Positions 43,058 through 51,589 of a stretch of 64,000 nucleotides of DNA are shown piece after piece; the stretch's first letter is position 1; every line of letters begins with the position of its first letter. Under the pieces are notes generated by a model, which saw only the letters and a program-made list of their open reading frames with translations, was not told the origin of the DNA and did no database searches. Position numbers and translations under genes: made by a program. Origin of the DNA: Arthrobacter pullicola (lineage in GTDB: Bacteria > Actinomycetota > Actinomycetes > Actinomycetales > Micrococcaceae); contig NZ_JACSQC010000002.1 in the NCBI RefSeq assembly GCF_014836875.1, positions 388,834-452,833 of the forward strand. Reading direction: 5' to 3'.

Positions 43058-43852
43058 ATGCAGACGTTCCTGCCCTACGAGGGTTTTGCGCACAGTGCCC
43101 GGGTCCTTGATTCACCCCGGCTGGGGAAACAGCGGGTTGAGACCCTGCAGATCCTGCGTGCCCTTGTGGTTCCGGATTATGGGTGGCAAAGCCACCCTGC
43201 GACACGCATGTGGATGGGCTTCGTTCCGGCGCTGACCGCCTATGGTCTGGCGATGACCGACGAGTGGGTAGTCCGGGGGTTTGCCGACACTGTCCGTGAC
43301 CAGTTGCTGGAGTTCGCACCGGAGGCAGCGTCCGACGTCGTTCCCCGTCCCGCGTGGCTGGGCGACGAGGCCTTTCATGAGGGGCACCGCTCGAACCTTC
43401 TGGTGAAGGATCCGGAGTTCTATGCAGAGCTGTTTCCCGGGACGCCGGCTGGCCTGCCGTATGTCTGGCCGGAGCCGGCGGTCCCGACGGCTCCCGCAGA
43501 ACCCACTGACCCGTGGTTGTGGATTGCCCGTCCGGTCCGGGACCTTGACGGGCCGGTCATTGAGCTGCCCATGCTCTCAGCCCGCGGGACTCCGATCACA
43601 GGCAAGAAGGGCCGCCAGCTGGAGCGGTTTCTGGACGTGATGAACGACGGCGATGCGGTCGCGCTGCTCGGGTCGGACCGTTCCCGGCTGGAACTGGGAG
43701 AGGTTGGGCCAGTGACGCTGACGAATGACACGGCCCGGCGGAAGGTCCGGTTGACCGGCACGGTCCTGAAGCGATCGGCTTTCGTATATCCGGCCCTGCT
43801 GCAGGACCCGCGGGCGCTGTTCACGGTGCCGGCGCCGGGTAGCGTGCATTGA
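43058..43852 (+). CDS. MSMEG_6728 family protein (pyrimidine-dimer DNA glycosylase-like)
   Basis: 264 residues. The N-terminal half (MQTFLPYEGFAHSARVLD, RLGKQRVETLQI, GWQSHPATRMWMG) follows the MSMEG_6728/endonuclease V-like family related to T4 pyrimidine-dimer glycosylase. That suggests DNA-base excision, but the exact catalytic residue of T4 Endo V cannot be confirmed. A Pro-rich middle is followed by a second, unidentified domain (residues 165-260). It is last in an apparent DUF1684-acetyltransferase-glycosylase operon and converges on a lipoprotein gene with 3 bases between stops. Confidence 0.8.
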   Translation: MQTFLPYEGFAHSARVLDSPRLGKQRVETLQILRALVVPDYGWQSHPATRMWMGFVPALTAYGLAMTDEWVVRGFADTVRDQLLEFAPEAASDVVPRPAWLGDEAFHEGHRSNLLVKDPEFYAELFPGTPAGLPYVWPEPAVPTAPAEPTDPWLWIARPVRDLDGPVIELPMLSARGTPITGKKGRQLERFLDVMNDGDAVALLGSDRSRLELGEVGPVTLTNDTARRKVRLTGTVLKRSAFVYPALLQDPRALFTVPAPGSVH

Positions 43853-43855
43853 GAG

Positions 43856-44515
43856 CTATCGCACGACATCTGCGTACCAGCCATCGCCGGTAAAGCTGGC
43901 TTCTATGTACTGATTGAAGCCCCGGCCGGCATCGACGTTCCGTGATGTTCCAGTGCTGTCCCGGAGGACAATGACGCGCTGACGAGCTGAGATGTACGCG
44001 ATCCAACGATCCCCGGGCACCAGATCGGGTGGCACTTGTGCGTTGTCGACCTCGACGTTGCCGCCCTCCCACCAGCCTCCATTGGCATAGGCCAGCGGGA
44101 TGCCTTCGTAGAAGTTGGCGCAGGGGATGCAGTCTGGGCCACTGATAGCGCGGATTGGTTCCACGTCGCCGGTTTCATAGCCATATGTGACGAGGTCGTA
44201 CCAGTGATCAATGAAGGCCAGGAAACCTTCTTTGGTTTCTTGCCTAGCCATCTCGGGAAGTTCCGGGAGCACCACGTTGGCTGCCGGTCCGTCTCCCGAT
44301 GCCTGGCTATAAGACGGTGTGGGCGCCGGCGGCGGCGTCGGCGAGTCGGACGGAGTCCCTACTCCGCTCGCTACGGGGATCGAAGCAGATGGTCCACCGG
44401 CCGGGTCTGCTGTTCCAGCCGCAGCCGAGCAACCGCTCATAAGGATGAGCGCGGCCACGAGCACCAAGCATTGTCGCCCCCATTTGCCCTTCTGTGCTGC
44501 CTTTTCTTCGCTCAT
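43856..44515 (-). CDS. DUF6318 family lipoprotein (copy 1)
   Basis: 219 residues with a lipoprotein signal: basic start, hydrophobic LVLVAALILMSGC lipobox (Cys lipidated), Pro/Ser-rich linker (about 30-75), then a domain with DHWYDLVTYGYETGDVEP and ISGPDCIPC motifs. The second copy 1.7 kb away shares these, so the pair arose by duplication. Anchored outside the membrane; function unknown. The ATG at 44515 follows GGGGA; a longer frame adds 27 unlikely residues. Two Cys in GPDC-IPC probably form a disulfide. Confidence 0.82.
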   Translation of the reverse strand: MSEEKAAQKGKWGRQCLVLVAALILMSGCSAAAGTADPAGGPSASIPVASGVGTPSDSPTPPPAPTPSYSQASGDGPAANVVLPELPEMARQETKEGFLAFIDHWYDLVTYGYETGDVEPIRAISGPDCIPCANFYEGIPLAYANGGWWEGGNVEVDNAQVPPDLVPGDRWIAYISARQRVIVLRDSTGTSRNVDAGRGFNQYIEASFTGDGWYADVVR

Positions 44516-44709
44516 TCTCGTCCCCTTCAACCAGCACTCAGCGATCTGTGTTCCGCCGATGGTACTGGCCGGTGGCGGGGGTTCGGTGTTATCCACAGCG
44601 TAATTCCGGTCGACTGAGGGGAGGGAAGCAATGGCAAATCCGGCGCGTGCGGGAGCCTGCGGCCGTTGCCGGGAAGGCTTGCCGGCACCCCTCAGTTGTC
44701 AGCCCAAAA

Positions 44710-45603
44710 TCAGCAGCCGACACCCGCCGGATTAACCAGGCAGTCATCAGCAACGTTCCGGGACTCCGAACGCCACACGCTAAGCAGCTGAGCCGGCGAC
44801 GTGACCTGGGCCCGGCCATCGATCGGAACCATCGGGCCTCCGTTGACCGAGTATTCGCCGGAGAAGAACGTCGTCACTGTTACCGGAAAGTCTCCGGTGG
44901 ACTGGTACGCATGGCTTGTTGCTGTCTGTTCACCCCAGCGTGATTCCGGCAGCGGACCGCCGGGAACTCTGGCCGGACCGTAAGCTGTCCCATCACCGTA
45001 ATCGAACGTGTACTCCGTGGGGCTGGCGACAATCCGGATCGACTGGCCCAGCAGATTCATATCGAAAACCTGCTCTCCCGCTTCGACATACACGTTCGTA
45101 TGCGCCCCGATAAGCGTGTGTGGGCTGGGCTGCACTGATAGTTGTCCTGGGGCAATCGGACTCTCCTGGAAAGCGGAGAGGACAGCTGCGCGGAGCCGCT
45201 CTTCGAAGGCTGAGGGGTCTTCGGAATAAATGCAGGATGGAACTGCACCGATACGAGTCCAAATCGGGTTTGCATCACCTTTAAGGGCATAGGACCACCA
45301 AACAAGCCGCCCATCCGGACCCGCATCACACTTTATTCCAAAGGCCACCATACAATCGATGTCACCATTATTTTCATCAAAACAGGCCATCTCGTATTTG
45401 TACATCATTGGATCCTCAGCTAAACCCACTTGAAAAGGAGTCCAGAAACCTGTTTCCGGGTCTTGGTAGTAGTCAGCTTTTCCTACGACTGTTCCATTCT
45501 CTCCAAGTTCCCCCTCGGGGACACCCGCAGCATGTACGGGAGCGGCGAAAATACAGGATGCAACACAAAGCGCCGCTAGGGTTCGCCATCGACGCCTTTT
45601 CAT
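44710..45603 (-). CDS. Secreted protein with PKD-like domain
   Basis: 297 residues. MKRRRWRTLAALCVASC to PVHA is a signal peptide, probably cleaved after AHA/VHA. The mature protein carries eight Cys (for example MACFDENNGDIDC and the final VGC) and a PKD-like beta sandwich near the end (YTFDYGDGTAYG, then TTFFSGEYSV). The start overlaps the stop of the upstream DUF6318 copy by 4 bases, so the two are co-translated and probably work together at the cell surface. The section around 45230-45480 is distinctly richer in A/T than its surroundings. Confidence 0.8.
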   Translation of the reverse strand: MKRRRWRTLAALCVASCIFAAPVHAAGVPEGELGENGTVVGKADYYQDPETGFWTPFQVGLAEDPMMYKYEMACFDENNGDIDCMVAFGIKCDAGPDGRLVWWSYALKGDANPIWTRIGAVPSCIYSEDPSAFEERLRAAVLSAFQESPIAPGQLSVQPSPHTLIGAHTNVYVEAGEQVFDMNLLGQSIRIVASPTEYTFDYGDGTAYGPARVPGGPLPESRWGEQTATSHAYQSTGDFPVTVTTFFSGEYSVNGGPMVPIDGRAQVTSPAQLLSVWRSESRNVADDCLVNPAGVGC

Positions 45604-46421
45604 GGGAGCTTCTTTATGGTGACAACATCTTGGGCAGTCCACTCGCCCGAGTCAAATGACGCTTCAATCATCTGGACGTAAGGCTTTCCTTCACCTCTCG
45701 TCCCAAAATGAACACCACCCGGCCCATACGCCTCTATCGGTTGCTGAACGAATAGAACCAATACTTGATATTCGCCGTTTTCCATACGAATAAAGTCTGA
45801 ACTGACGGAATTGGCGCTGACGACAGCACCTCCAAACCATCCGCCTTCTGCATAACCCTCTTCCAATGTGGAGTAAAGACCAATGCAGGCGGTGCAGTCC
45901 GGCCCGCTGATGGCCTTCACTGGTTCAACATCGCCGGTCTCATATCCGTAGTTCGCCAGGTCATACCAATGCCTGGCGAAAGCGATCAGCCCTTCCTTGG
46001 ACTCGACCTTCGCTTCTTCCGGCATGACCGGCAGCGGGACATTCTCCGCAGGACCCTCAGCCGATGCCGGCTTATACACAGCAGACGGAGACGGGGATGA
46101 ACTCTGCGATTCCGACGGGATCGCAGAGGGGCTCACACTCGGAGTCTCGGCGGCATCCGCATCACGCTCCCCCGAACCGGAACACCCCGACAGCACCAAG
46201 GCACCCGCAACAACAACAGCAAGCCACCCTCCGGCAGTACTGCCGGGCCCGGAGCCAGACGCTGACCCAGTTCCAGCACCCGCTCCGGAACCGGCACCGG
46301 CACCGGCAGCGACTCCGCCTTCCGCTCCGGCACCGGCAACTTCTCCGGGCACGGCTCCAGCTCCAGCTCCGGCACCAGAGCCACCAGCACCAGCACGGCG
46401 ACGATCAACGAGACTAAACAT
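45600..46421 (-). CDS. DUF6318 family lipoprotein (copy 2)
   Basis: 273 residues. The domain with RHWYDLANYGYETGDVEP and ISGPDCTAC matches copy 1. The lipobox (VVVAGALVLSGC) comes only after ~65 residues of Ala/Gly/Ser repeats, far longer than a normal signal n-region; either the repeats expanded in place or the real start is an internal GTG just before AVVVAG. Co-translated with the PKD-like gene downstream. Function unknown; extracytoplasmic lipoprotein. Confidence 0.78.
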   Translation of the reverse strand: MFSLVDRRRAGAGGSGAGAGAGAVPGEVAGAGAEGGVAAGAGAGSGAGAGTGSASGSGPGSTAGGWLAVVVAGALVLSGCSGSGERDADAAETPSVSPSAIPSESQSSSPSPSAVYKPASAEGPAENVPLPVMPEEAKVESKEGLIAFARHWYDLANYGYETGDVEPVKAISGPDCTACIGLYSTLEEGYAEGGWFGGAVVSANSVSSDFIRMENGEYQVLVLFVQQPIEAYGPGGVHFGTRGEGKPYVQMIEASFDSGEWTAQDVVTIKKLP

Positions 46422-46556
46422 GTAAGACCCCCGGGGTAAGCCATCAGGACCAGTGCGCTTAGATGCTACTCAAACTGCCGCAAAGCATACTGACTTATCC
46501 ACAGGGCGCCACCGAAACCCCATCCCAAAAAGTAGAAAATCCGCCCGTAACGGCCC

Positions 46557-47276
46557 TCAGTCCGCGTTCCGCAAGGAAACCAGCATCCGCTTCACATCCC
46601 GGAACTCCTGGGATTGCGCAAACACCACGGCTTTTCGCAGATGCTCTTCCACGTTCGACTCAGCCCCCGCCCCAGCGACCGCATCAGGCCGAACGCCAGC
46701 CTCAGGCCGAACGCCAACCTCGCCCCCGCCCCCAGCCGGAACCACCCCCGCAAACCGCCCGCCGCTGGACTCCGTCAGGGTGAAGAAATCAAACAGTCCG
46801 CAGGCTGCCTCCTCCGCAGAAGGAGGCGGAGCGCTCACGACGGCGTAGGTCACCTGGGCAGTTTCACCCCCAGCCGGCACAACGGACCGGTAGACAAACC
46901 GCTGCACCGTACCTTGCGCGGATCGCAGCTCCGGCATCGGCGCAGCATCATATTCGGTGTACGTCACCGGCTCCGGCAGCGGAGTGCAGATCTGGTCGGT
47001 GATGATCCCGGTGTCCAGCCAGGCAATCACGCTCCCGCCGCCGTCGTGCACCCGCAGCGACACCCCACCGGCCGGGTCATTCGCAAGGGTTGCCGCTTCC
47101 TCCACGGACCAGTCGGTACGGTACTGAAACTGCAGGTCAGCAGGCACAACGGTGTAGGTTGCCCAGCTTGGAGAAGCAGTCCCCGGCGCATCATCCGGGG
47201 TCTGAGACACTGCGCAGGACGACAGGCAAAGGCTGCTTATTATTCCCGCCGCAATCAGGGTGTTACGGTATCTCAC
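46557..47276 (-). CDS. Lipoprotein of unknown function
   Basis: 239 residues. The GTG at 47276 follows GGGAG by 6 bases and gives VRYRNTLIAAG with lipobox SSLCLSSC. The mature part is beta-rich with two Cys (QICTPL, EAACGLF) and a Gly/Ala-rich insert near 195-215 formed by short repeats (VGVRPEAGVRPDAVAG). No family recognised. It belongs to the same lipoprotein islet as the DUF6318 genes, but is transcribed separately or with them from upstream. Confidence 0.72.
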   Translation of the reverse strand: MRYRNTLIAAGIISSLCLSSCAVSQTPDDAPGTASPSWATYTVVPADLQFQYRTDWSVEEAATLANDPAGGVSLRVHDGGGSVIAWLDTGIITDQICTPLPEPVTYTEYDAAPMPELRSAQGTVQRFVYRSVVPAGGETAQVTYAVVSAPPPSAEEAACGLFDFFTLTESSGGRFAGVVPAGGGGEVGVRPEAGVRPDAVAGAGAESNVEEHLRKAVVFAQSQEFRDVKRMLVSLRNAD

Positions 47277-47456
47277 ATCGGCTCCCGGAAGTTTCCGCGT
47301 GCACAGCAACTATGCTACGCAGCCCCGGCAGTGCCACCCATAGCTTTCTGCAGTCTGCGCATCCGTCCGGCCCAAACCGGCCCGGCGCGTCTGCAGGAGC
47401 CCAGTACACGTGCAGCGTCGCACACCCACATATACCTGCCTTGTGCCTGACCCCTT

Positions 47457-49064
47457 TTGGAGGCTCCCATTACCGATATCTCCGCCGAACACGACGTGTA
47501 TTTTGGCACTCCCGAAGACGGGAGTGAACCCGAAGATCTGCAGACAGCATCCCTGGCCGTTATCCAACGTGTGGAGCACCGCCCGAACGTCCAGAAGATC
47601 AAGGGCCGCCTGACCCTGATGGACACTGGCCTCACCCCGCACCAGGCGATGGTGGAGGACCTGCTTTTCGTCCGCCGAGTCCTCGAAGACGCGGGAATTG
47701 ATTACCTGCTGGTCCGCGGAAACGACGAGCGCCCGGTCATCGCGATCGACATCCGGCTGCGCGAAGCGCTTCGCAGCGCCCTTGTCGAGGCCTGCCGGGA
47801 CGAGCCGTTCTACTCCCGCAGTGTGGATACGGACAAGTCCCGCACCCTGCTGATTGCCGACGGCGGGCTCTCCCCACACCAGAAAACCCGCATCGTCCGG
47901 CTGTTCCGTCCCCGCGGAACCAGCGGCACCAACCTGGTCTTTGGCCCTTCCGCAGGTGTGCAGGTGGAGCTCTGGGAGCTCGGCGACACGGAAATCACCC
48001 TCCCGGTGGAGAACTCCCTGACCCGGCGCACTCTCCCCGCTTCCGAAGTGGTCCGCGGCAGCGTGGACAAGCACGGCCTGACCTGGCCGACGATCGAGAA
48101 CATGTTCGCCGACCACGCCACGGACATCCGCTTCGACGTGGATCTCGTCTTTTCCTGGGTGGACGGCAGCTCGCCGGAGTACCGCGCCCGCCGCGCCGCC
48201 CTGATGCAGGGCGCCGTCGTCGGCGAGGGGGATGACCATGAGGCCCGCTACCGGCAGATCAACGAACTGAAGTACGCACTGCGCTCGGTCTACATGTTCG
48301 CGCCCTGGATCCGGCGCATTTTTATCGCCTCGGATTCCCCGCGCCCGGACTGGCTGGCCGACCATCCCTCGGTGACCTTCGTTCCGGCTGCGGAGCACTT
48401 CCGCGACCCGTCAGTGCTCCCGACCTTCAACTCGCAGGCCGTGGAATCCCAGCTCCAGCACATTCCGGGTTTGTCCGAGCACTTCCTGTACTCCAATGAC
48501 GACATGTTCTTCGGCCGTCCCGTCGGACCGGATTTGTTCTTCTCCCCCGGCGGCATCACCAAGTTCATTGAAGCCAGCACCCGGATCGGGCTGGGCGCCA
48601 ACGATCCCGAACGCAGCGGCTTCGAAAACGCCGCCCGGGTCAACCGGCACCTGCTCTGGGAGCGGTTCGGCCGCATCACCACCCGGCATCTGGAACATAC
48701 TGCCGCACCGCTGCGCAAGAGCGTCCTGGTGGAGATGGAAGCCGTGTTCCCGGAGGAATTCGCGGCTACGGCGGCCAGCAGGTTCCGGGCGAAGGACAAC
48801 ATTTCCGTCACCAACTCGCTCTACCACTACTACGCTCTGCTGACCGGGCGCGCTGTCACGCAGGAAACCGCGAAAGTAAAGTATGTGGACACCACCTCCT
48901 ACCGTGGGCTCAAATCCATGGACCGGCTCCTGGAGAAACGCAACAAGGACCTGTTCTGCCTGAACGACGGATCCTTCCCCGAAGTATCCACCGAGGAACG
49001 CACCGCGCGGGTGACGGAATTCCTGGAGAAGTACTTCCCCATCAAGGCACCCTGGGAGAACTAG
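47457..49064 (+). CDS. Stealth family phosphotransferase (capsule/exopolysaccharide)
   Basis: 535 residues as written. All four Stealth blocks are seen: VDLVFSWVDGSSPEY, the block with INELKYALRSVYMF and WIRRIFIASDSPRPDW, the block NSQAVESQLQHI with EHFLYSNDDMFFG, and the late NDGSFPEV. These enzymes attach hexose-1-phosphate units to surface polysaccharides. The start is odd: the first codon is TTG 47457, no ATG or GTG lies near, and GGAGG at 47459-47463 is correctly spaced (5 bases) only for an ATT at 47469. The next GTG is at 47496. The lone gene lacks adjacent polysaccharide genes. Confidence 0.9.
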   Translation: MEAPITDISAEHDVYFGTPEDGSEPEDLQTASLAVIQRVEHRPNVQKIKGRLTLMDTGLTPHQAMVEDLLFVRRVLEDAGIDYLLVRGNDERPVIAIDIRLREALRSALVEACRDEPFYSRSVDTDKSRTLLIADGGLSPHQKTRIVRLFRPRGTSGTNLVFGPSAGVQVELWELGDTEITLPVENSLTRRTLPASEVVRGSVDKHGLTWPTIENMFADHATDIRFDVDLVFSWVDGSSPEYRARRAALMQGAVVGEGDDHEARYRQINELKYALRSVYMFAPWIRRIFIASDSPRPDWLADHPSVTFVPAAEHFRDPSVLPTFNSQAVESQLQHIPGLSEHFLYSNDDMFFGRPVGPDLFFSPGGITKFIEASTRIGLGANDPERSGFENAARVNRHLLWERFGRITTRHLEHTAAPLRKSVLVEMEAVFPEEFAATAASRFRAKDNISVTNSLYHYYALLTGRAVTQETAKVKYVDTTSYRGLKSMDRLLEKRNKDLFCLNDGSFPEVSTEERTARVTEFLEKYFPIKAPWEN

Positions 49065-49217
49065 GACACACGGTACGACGGCGGCGGCTGGGCAGGTTCC
49101 CGGCCGCCGTGTCTGTGGGCAGGAAGCTCCGCCAGCCGGGCATGATGCAGGGTGTGCAGGACCGGTGGGCAGCGCAGATCAGCATCCCAGGCAAGCTAGG
49201 TCAGCATCCCGGGAAAA

Positions 49218-49934
49218 CTAGGTCAGGAACCCCCGCAGCAGGCGCGCTGTTCCCTCCAGGTGCGCGGCAGCGGCGGCCTCGGCTGCGTCCGCGTCGCCCC
49301 GCAGGATTGCGTTGGCAAGCTCGCGGTGCTGGGCCTGTGAATGGTCCAGATTCCGCTGGAGCAGCGGGATCCGGTCCAGCAGATCGCTCGCCTGTGCCCG
49401 CGCATCGGCAACAGCAGCGACCAGGCGCGGCGAGCCCGACAGCTCCGCCACCGCAATGTGGAACCGGGCATCCTTGGGCCGGAACGTATCCATGTTCGCC
49501 TCATCCACTTCAGTGAGCGCAGCCAGCAGATGGGACCTGGCCGCCGGTGTCAGGGTGGCCTGGGCTGCCAGCCGGGCCGCAGCCGGTTCAACAATGCCGC
49601 GGAACAGCAGCACATCCTCGACATCTCCTGCACTGCTGCCCTGCTCCTGCACGGCCGCTCCCGGGAGGACCGGAGCCGCGAAGGTGCCGCCGTACCGGCC
49701 GCGCCGGGACTGCAGATAGCCGGCGGCTTGGAGTTCCGCGAGCGCCTCACGGAGAGTAGCCCGCGAAACCCCCAGCTGTGCGGCCAGCTCCCGCTCAGGC
49801 GGCAACCGGGTGCCAGCGGCATAGATACCGAGTTTGAGCCCCTGGAGCAGCCGCTGGATTGTCTCTTCGAAGGCGTTGCCGCGCCGCACGGGCCGCGGCA
49901 CCAGTGCCCCGGAGTCAAACTGCGGCTGTGTCAT
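49218..49934 (-). CDS. FadR/GntR family transcriptional regulator (FCD type)
   Basis: 238 residues. An N-terminal GntR winged helix (GTRLPPERELAAQLGVSRATL with RRGRYGGTFA wing) is followed by an all-helical FCD ligand domain with the metal-ligand pattern in RFHIAVAELSGS and AQHRELANAI. FCD regulators usually bind organic acids or their CoA esters. It diverges from the amine-catabolism operon, so control of that operon is likely. The ATG follows a TAGACT box by 6 bases (leaderless). Confidence 0.9.
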   Translation of the reverse strand: MTQPQFDSGALVPRPVRRGNAFEETIQRLLQGLKLGIYAAGTRLPPERELAAQLGVSRATLREALAELQAAGYLQSRRGRYGGTFAAPVLPGAAVQEQGSSAGDVEDVLLFRGIVEPAAARLAAQATLTPAARSHLLAALTEVDEANMDTFRPKDARFHIAVAELSGSPRLVAAVADARAQASDLLDRIPLLQRNLDHSQAQHRELANAILRGDADAAEAAAAAHLEGTARLLRGFLT

Positions 49935-49946
49935 GCCGGGAGTCTA
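49935..49946 (-). promoter_or_regulatory. Leaderless-type -10 box of the GntR regulator gene
   Basis: Minus-strand TAGACT (49946-49941), then 6 bases and ATG at 49934. No ribosome-binding site. Confidence 0.6.
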
Positions 49947-49992
49947 ACTGCAAATGACTGGAAACAGGCCAATAGAAAGTTCGGCTGGGCTC

Positions 49993-50055
49993 TTGACGTG
50001 CCCTCTTACGCAACGTCAGACTAAGGCCCACTTTCCATGGACTGAAACTAGTCCT
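49993..50055. promoter_or_regulatory. Candidate promoter and operators of the amine operon
   Basis: An inverted repeat TGACGT-N13-ACGTCA (49994-50018) overlaps a good -35 box TTGACG; CAGACT 18 bases on could be the -10. A second repeat GGACT-N6-AGTCC lies at 50039-50054. Either could be the site for the divergent GntR regulator. Confidence 0.5.
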
Positions 50056-50123
50056 TTACGCCGCGCCTGCTGCGGCGGTGCTCTTCTTTCCCTGCACGGC
50101 ACCCGGCCCCGAAGGAAAACGGC

Positions 50124-51557
50124 ATGGCAAAATCCCGGGTCGACTACACCAAGGTCGACGCAAACTACATGAGCCACCGCCAGCTCAAGCGCGGCGCAGC
50201 AGGCTGGATCCTGCTCGCCGGACTGGGCGTGGCCTACGTCATTTCCGGGGACTTCTCCGGCTGGAACCTCGGCCTGGCCCAGGGCGGGTGGGGTGGACTG
50301 CTGATTGCCTTTGTGCTGATGGGCATCATGTACACGTGCATGGTTTTCGGCCTGGCGGAGCTCTCCTCCACCCTCCCCACGGCGGGCGCCGGCTACGGGT
50401 TTGCCCGCCGGGCGCTCGGCCCCCTGGGCGGCTTTGCCACGGGAATGGCGGTGCTGATCGAGTACGCCGTGGCTCCCGCCGCGATCGCGACCTTCATCGG
50501 CGGCTACATAGAAGCCCTGGGTCTCTTTGGGCTGACCAACTCCTGGCCGGTGTACCTGGTTACCTACGCCATCTTCATCGGCATCCACATCCGCGGCGTG
50601 GGCGAAGCCCTGAAGCTGATGTTCGCCATCACCGCCATCGCGGTCCTGGCGCTGGTTGCCACCGTCGTCGGGCTGGTCCCCAAATTCGATGCCGCCAACC
50701 TCTTCGACATCGTCCCCTCCGATGCGGCCGGGGCCAGCTCCTTCCTGCCCATGGGCATCGCCGGAGCGCTGGCTGCGCTGGTCTACGGCATCTGGTTCTT
50801 TCTTGCCATCGAAGGCGTACCACTGGCGGCCGAGGAAACAGCGAACCCCAAGAAGGACATGCCCCGCGGCATCATCGCGGCGATGGCCATGCTTCTGGTC
50901 TTCGGCGCGCTGATGCTGGTCCTGGTCCCCGGGGCTGCCGGTGCCGAAGCCATGAGCACCTCTGACAACCCGCTCCCCGAAGCCCTGCGCATCGCCTACG
51001 GCGGGAACACCCTGCTGGCGGACTTCGTGAACTACGCCGGCCTCGCCGGACTGGTGGCCAGCTTCTTCTCCATCGTCTACGCCTACTCCCGCCAGCTCTT
51101 CGCCCTGTCCAGGGCCGGCTATCTTCCCCGCTGGATGTCACTGACCACCCGCTGGCGCACCCCTTACGTGGCGCTGATTGTCCCGGGCACCATCGGCTTC
51201 CTGCTCGCAGCACTCACCCGCGACGGCGGACTACTGATCAATATCGCGGTCTTCGGTGCCACCGTCTCCTATGTGCTGCTGAACCTCTCGCATATCGTCC
51301 TTCGGCGCCGCGAGCCCGACCTTCCACGCGGCTACCGCACTCCGGGCGGGGCCGTTACCACCGGCGTCGCGCTGGTCCTGGCGGTGGTGGCGGTGATCGC
51401 CACTTTTGTGGTGGATGTGCTGGCTGCTTCCATAACCGCCGGCATTTTCGTGGCAGCGCTGGCCTACTTCTGGTTCTATAGCCGGCACCATCTGGTGGCC
51501 AGCGCACCGGAAGAAGAGTTTGCACAGATCAGCGAGGCAGAAAAGGAAATCCGCTAG
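50124..51557 (+). CDS. APC family amine/amino-acid permease (ethanolamine permease-like)
   Basis: 477 residues with 12 predicted membrane helices of the APC superfamily (TGMAVLIEYAVAPAA, YGIWFFLAIEGVPLAAEE, KDMPRGIIAAM). The IEGVPLAAEE segment is typical of ethanolamine permeases of the EAT group. It probably takes up a small amine for the enzymes encoded downstream. GAAGGAAAAC precedes the ATG. It starts the five-gene operon; 32 bases separate it from the ligase gene. Confidence 0.85.
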   Translation: MAKSRVDYTKVDANYMSHRQLKRGAAGWILLAGLGVAYVISGDFSGWNLGLAQGGWGGLLIAFVLMGIMYTCMVFGLAELSSTLPTAGAGYGFARRALGPLGGFATGMAVLIEYAVAPAAIATFIGGYIEALGLFGLTNSWPVYLVTYAIFIGIHIRGVGEALKLMFAITAIAVLALVATVVGLVPKFDAANLFDIVPSDAAGASSFLPMGIAGALAALVYGIWFFLAIEGVPLAAEETANPKKDMPRGIIAAMAMLLVFGALMLVLVPGAAGAEAMSTSDNPLPEALRIAYGGNTLLADFVNYAGLAGLVASFFSIVYAYSRQLFALSRAGYLPRWMSLTTRWRTPYVALIVPGTIGFLLAALTRDGGLLINIAVFGATVSYVLLNLSHIVLRRREPDLPRGYRTPGGAVTTGVALVLAVVAVIATFVVDVLAASITAGIFVAALAYFWFYSRHHLVASAPEEEFAQISEAEKEIR

Positions 51558-51589
51558 CACCGGCACTACAACCTCGGAGCGTGGACAGC

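Noticed and set aside
43058-47276. Toxin-immunity or phage-defence locus in the lipoprotein islet
   Set aside because: Products are lipoproteins and secreted beta-rich proteins without toxin or nuclease motifs; no defence domain was recognised.
49075-49110. Hairpin after the Stealth gene as intrinsic terminator
   Set aside because: Pairing is imperfect and there is no T run after it, so I did not list it as a terminator.
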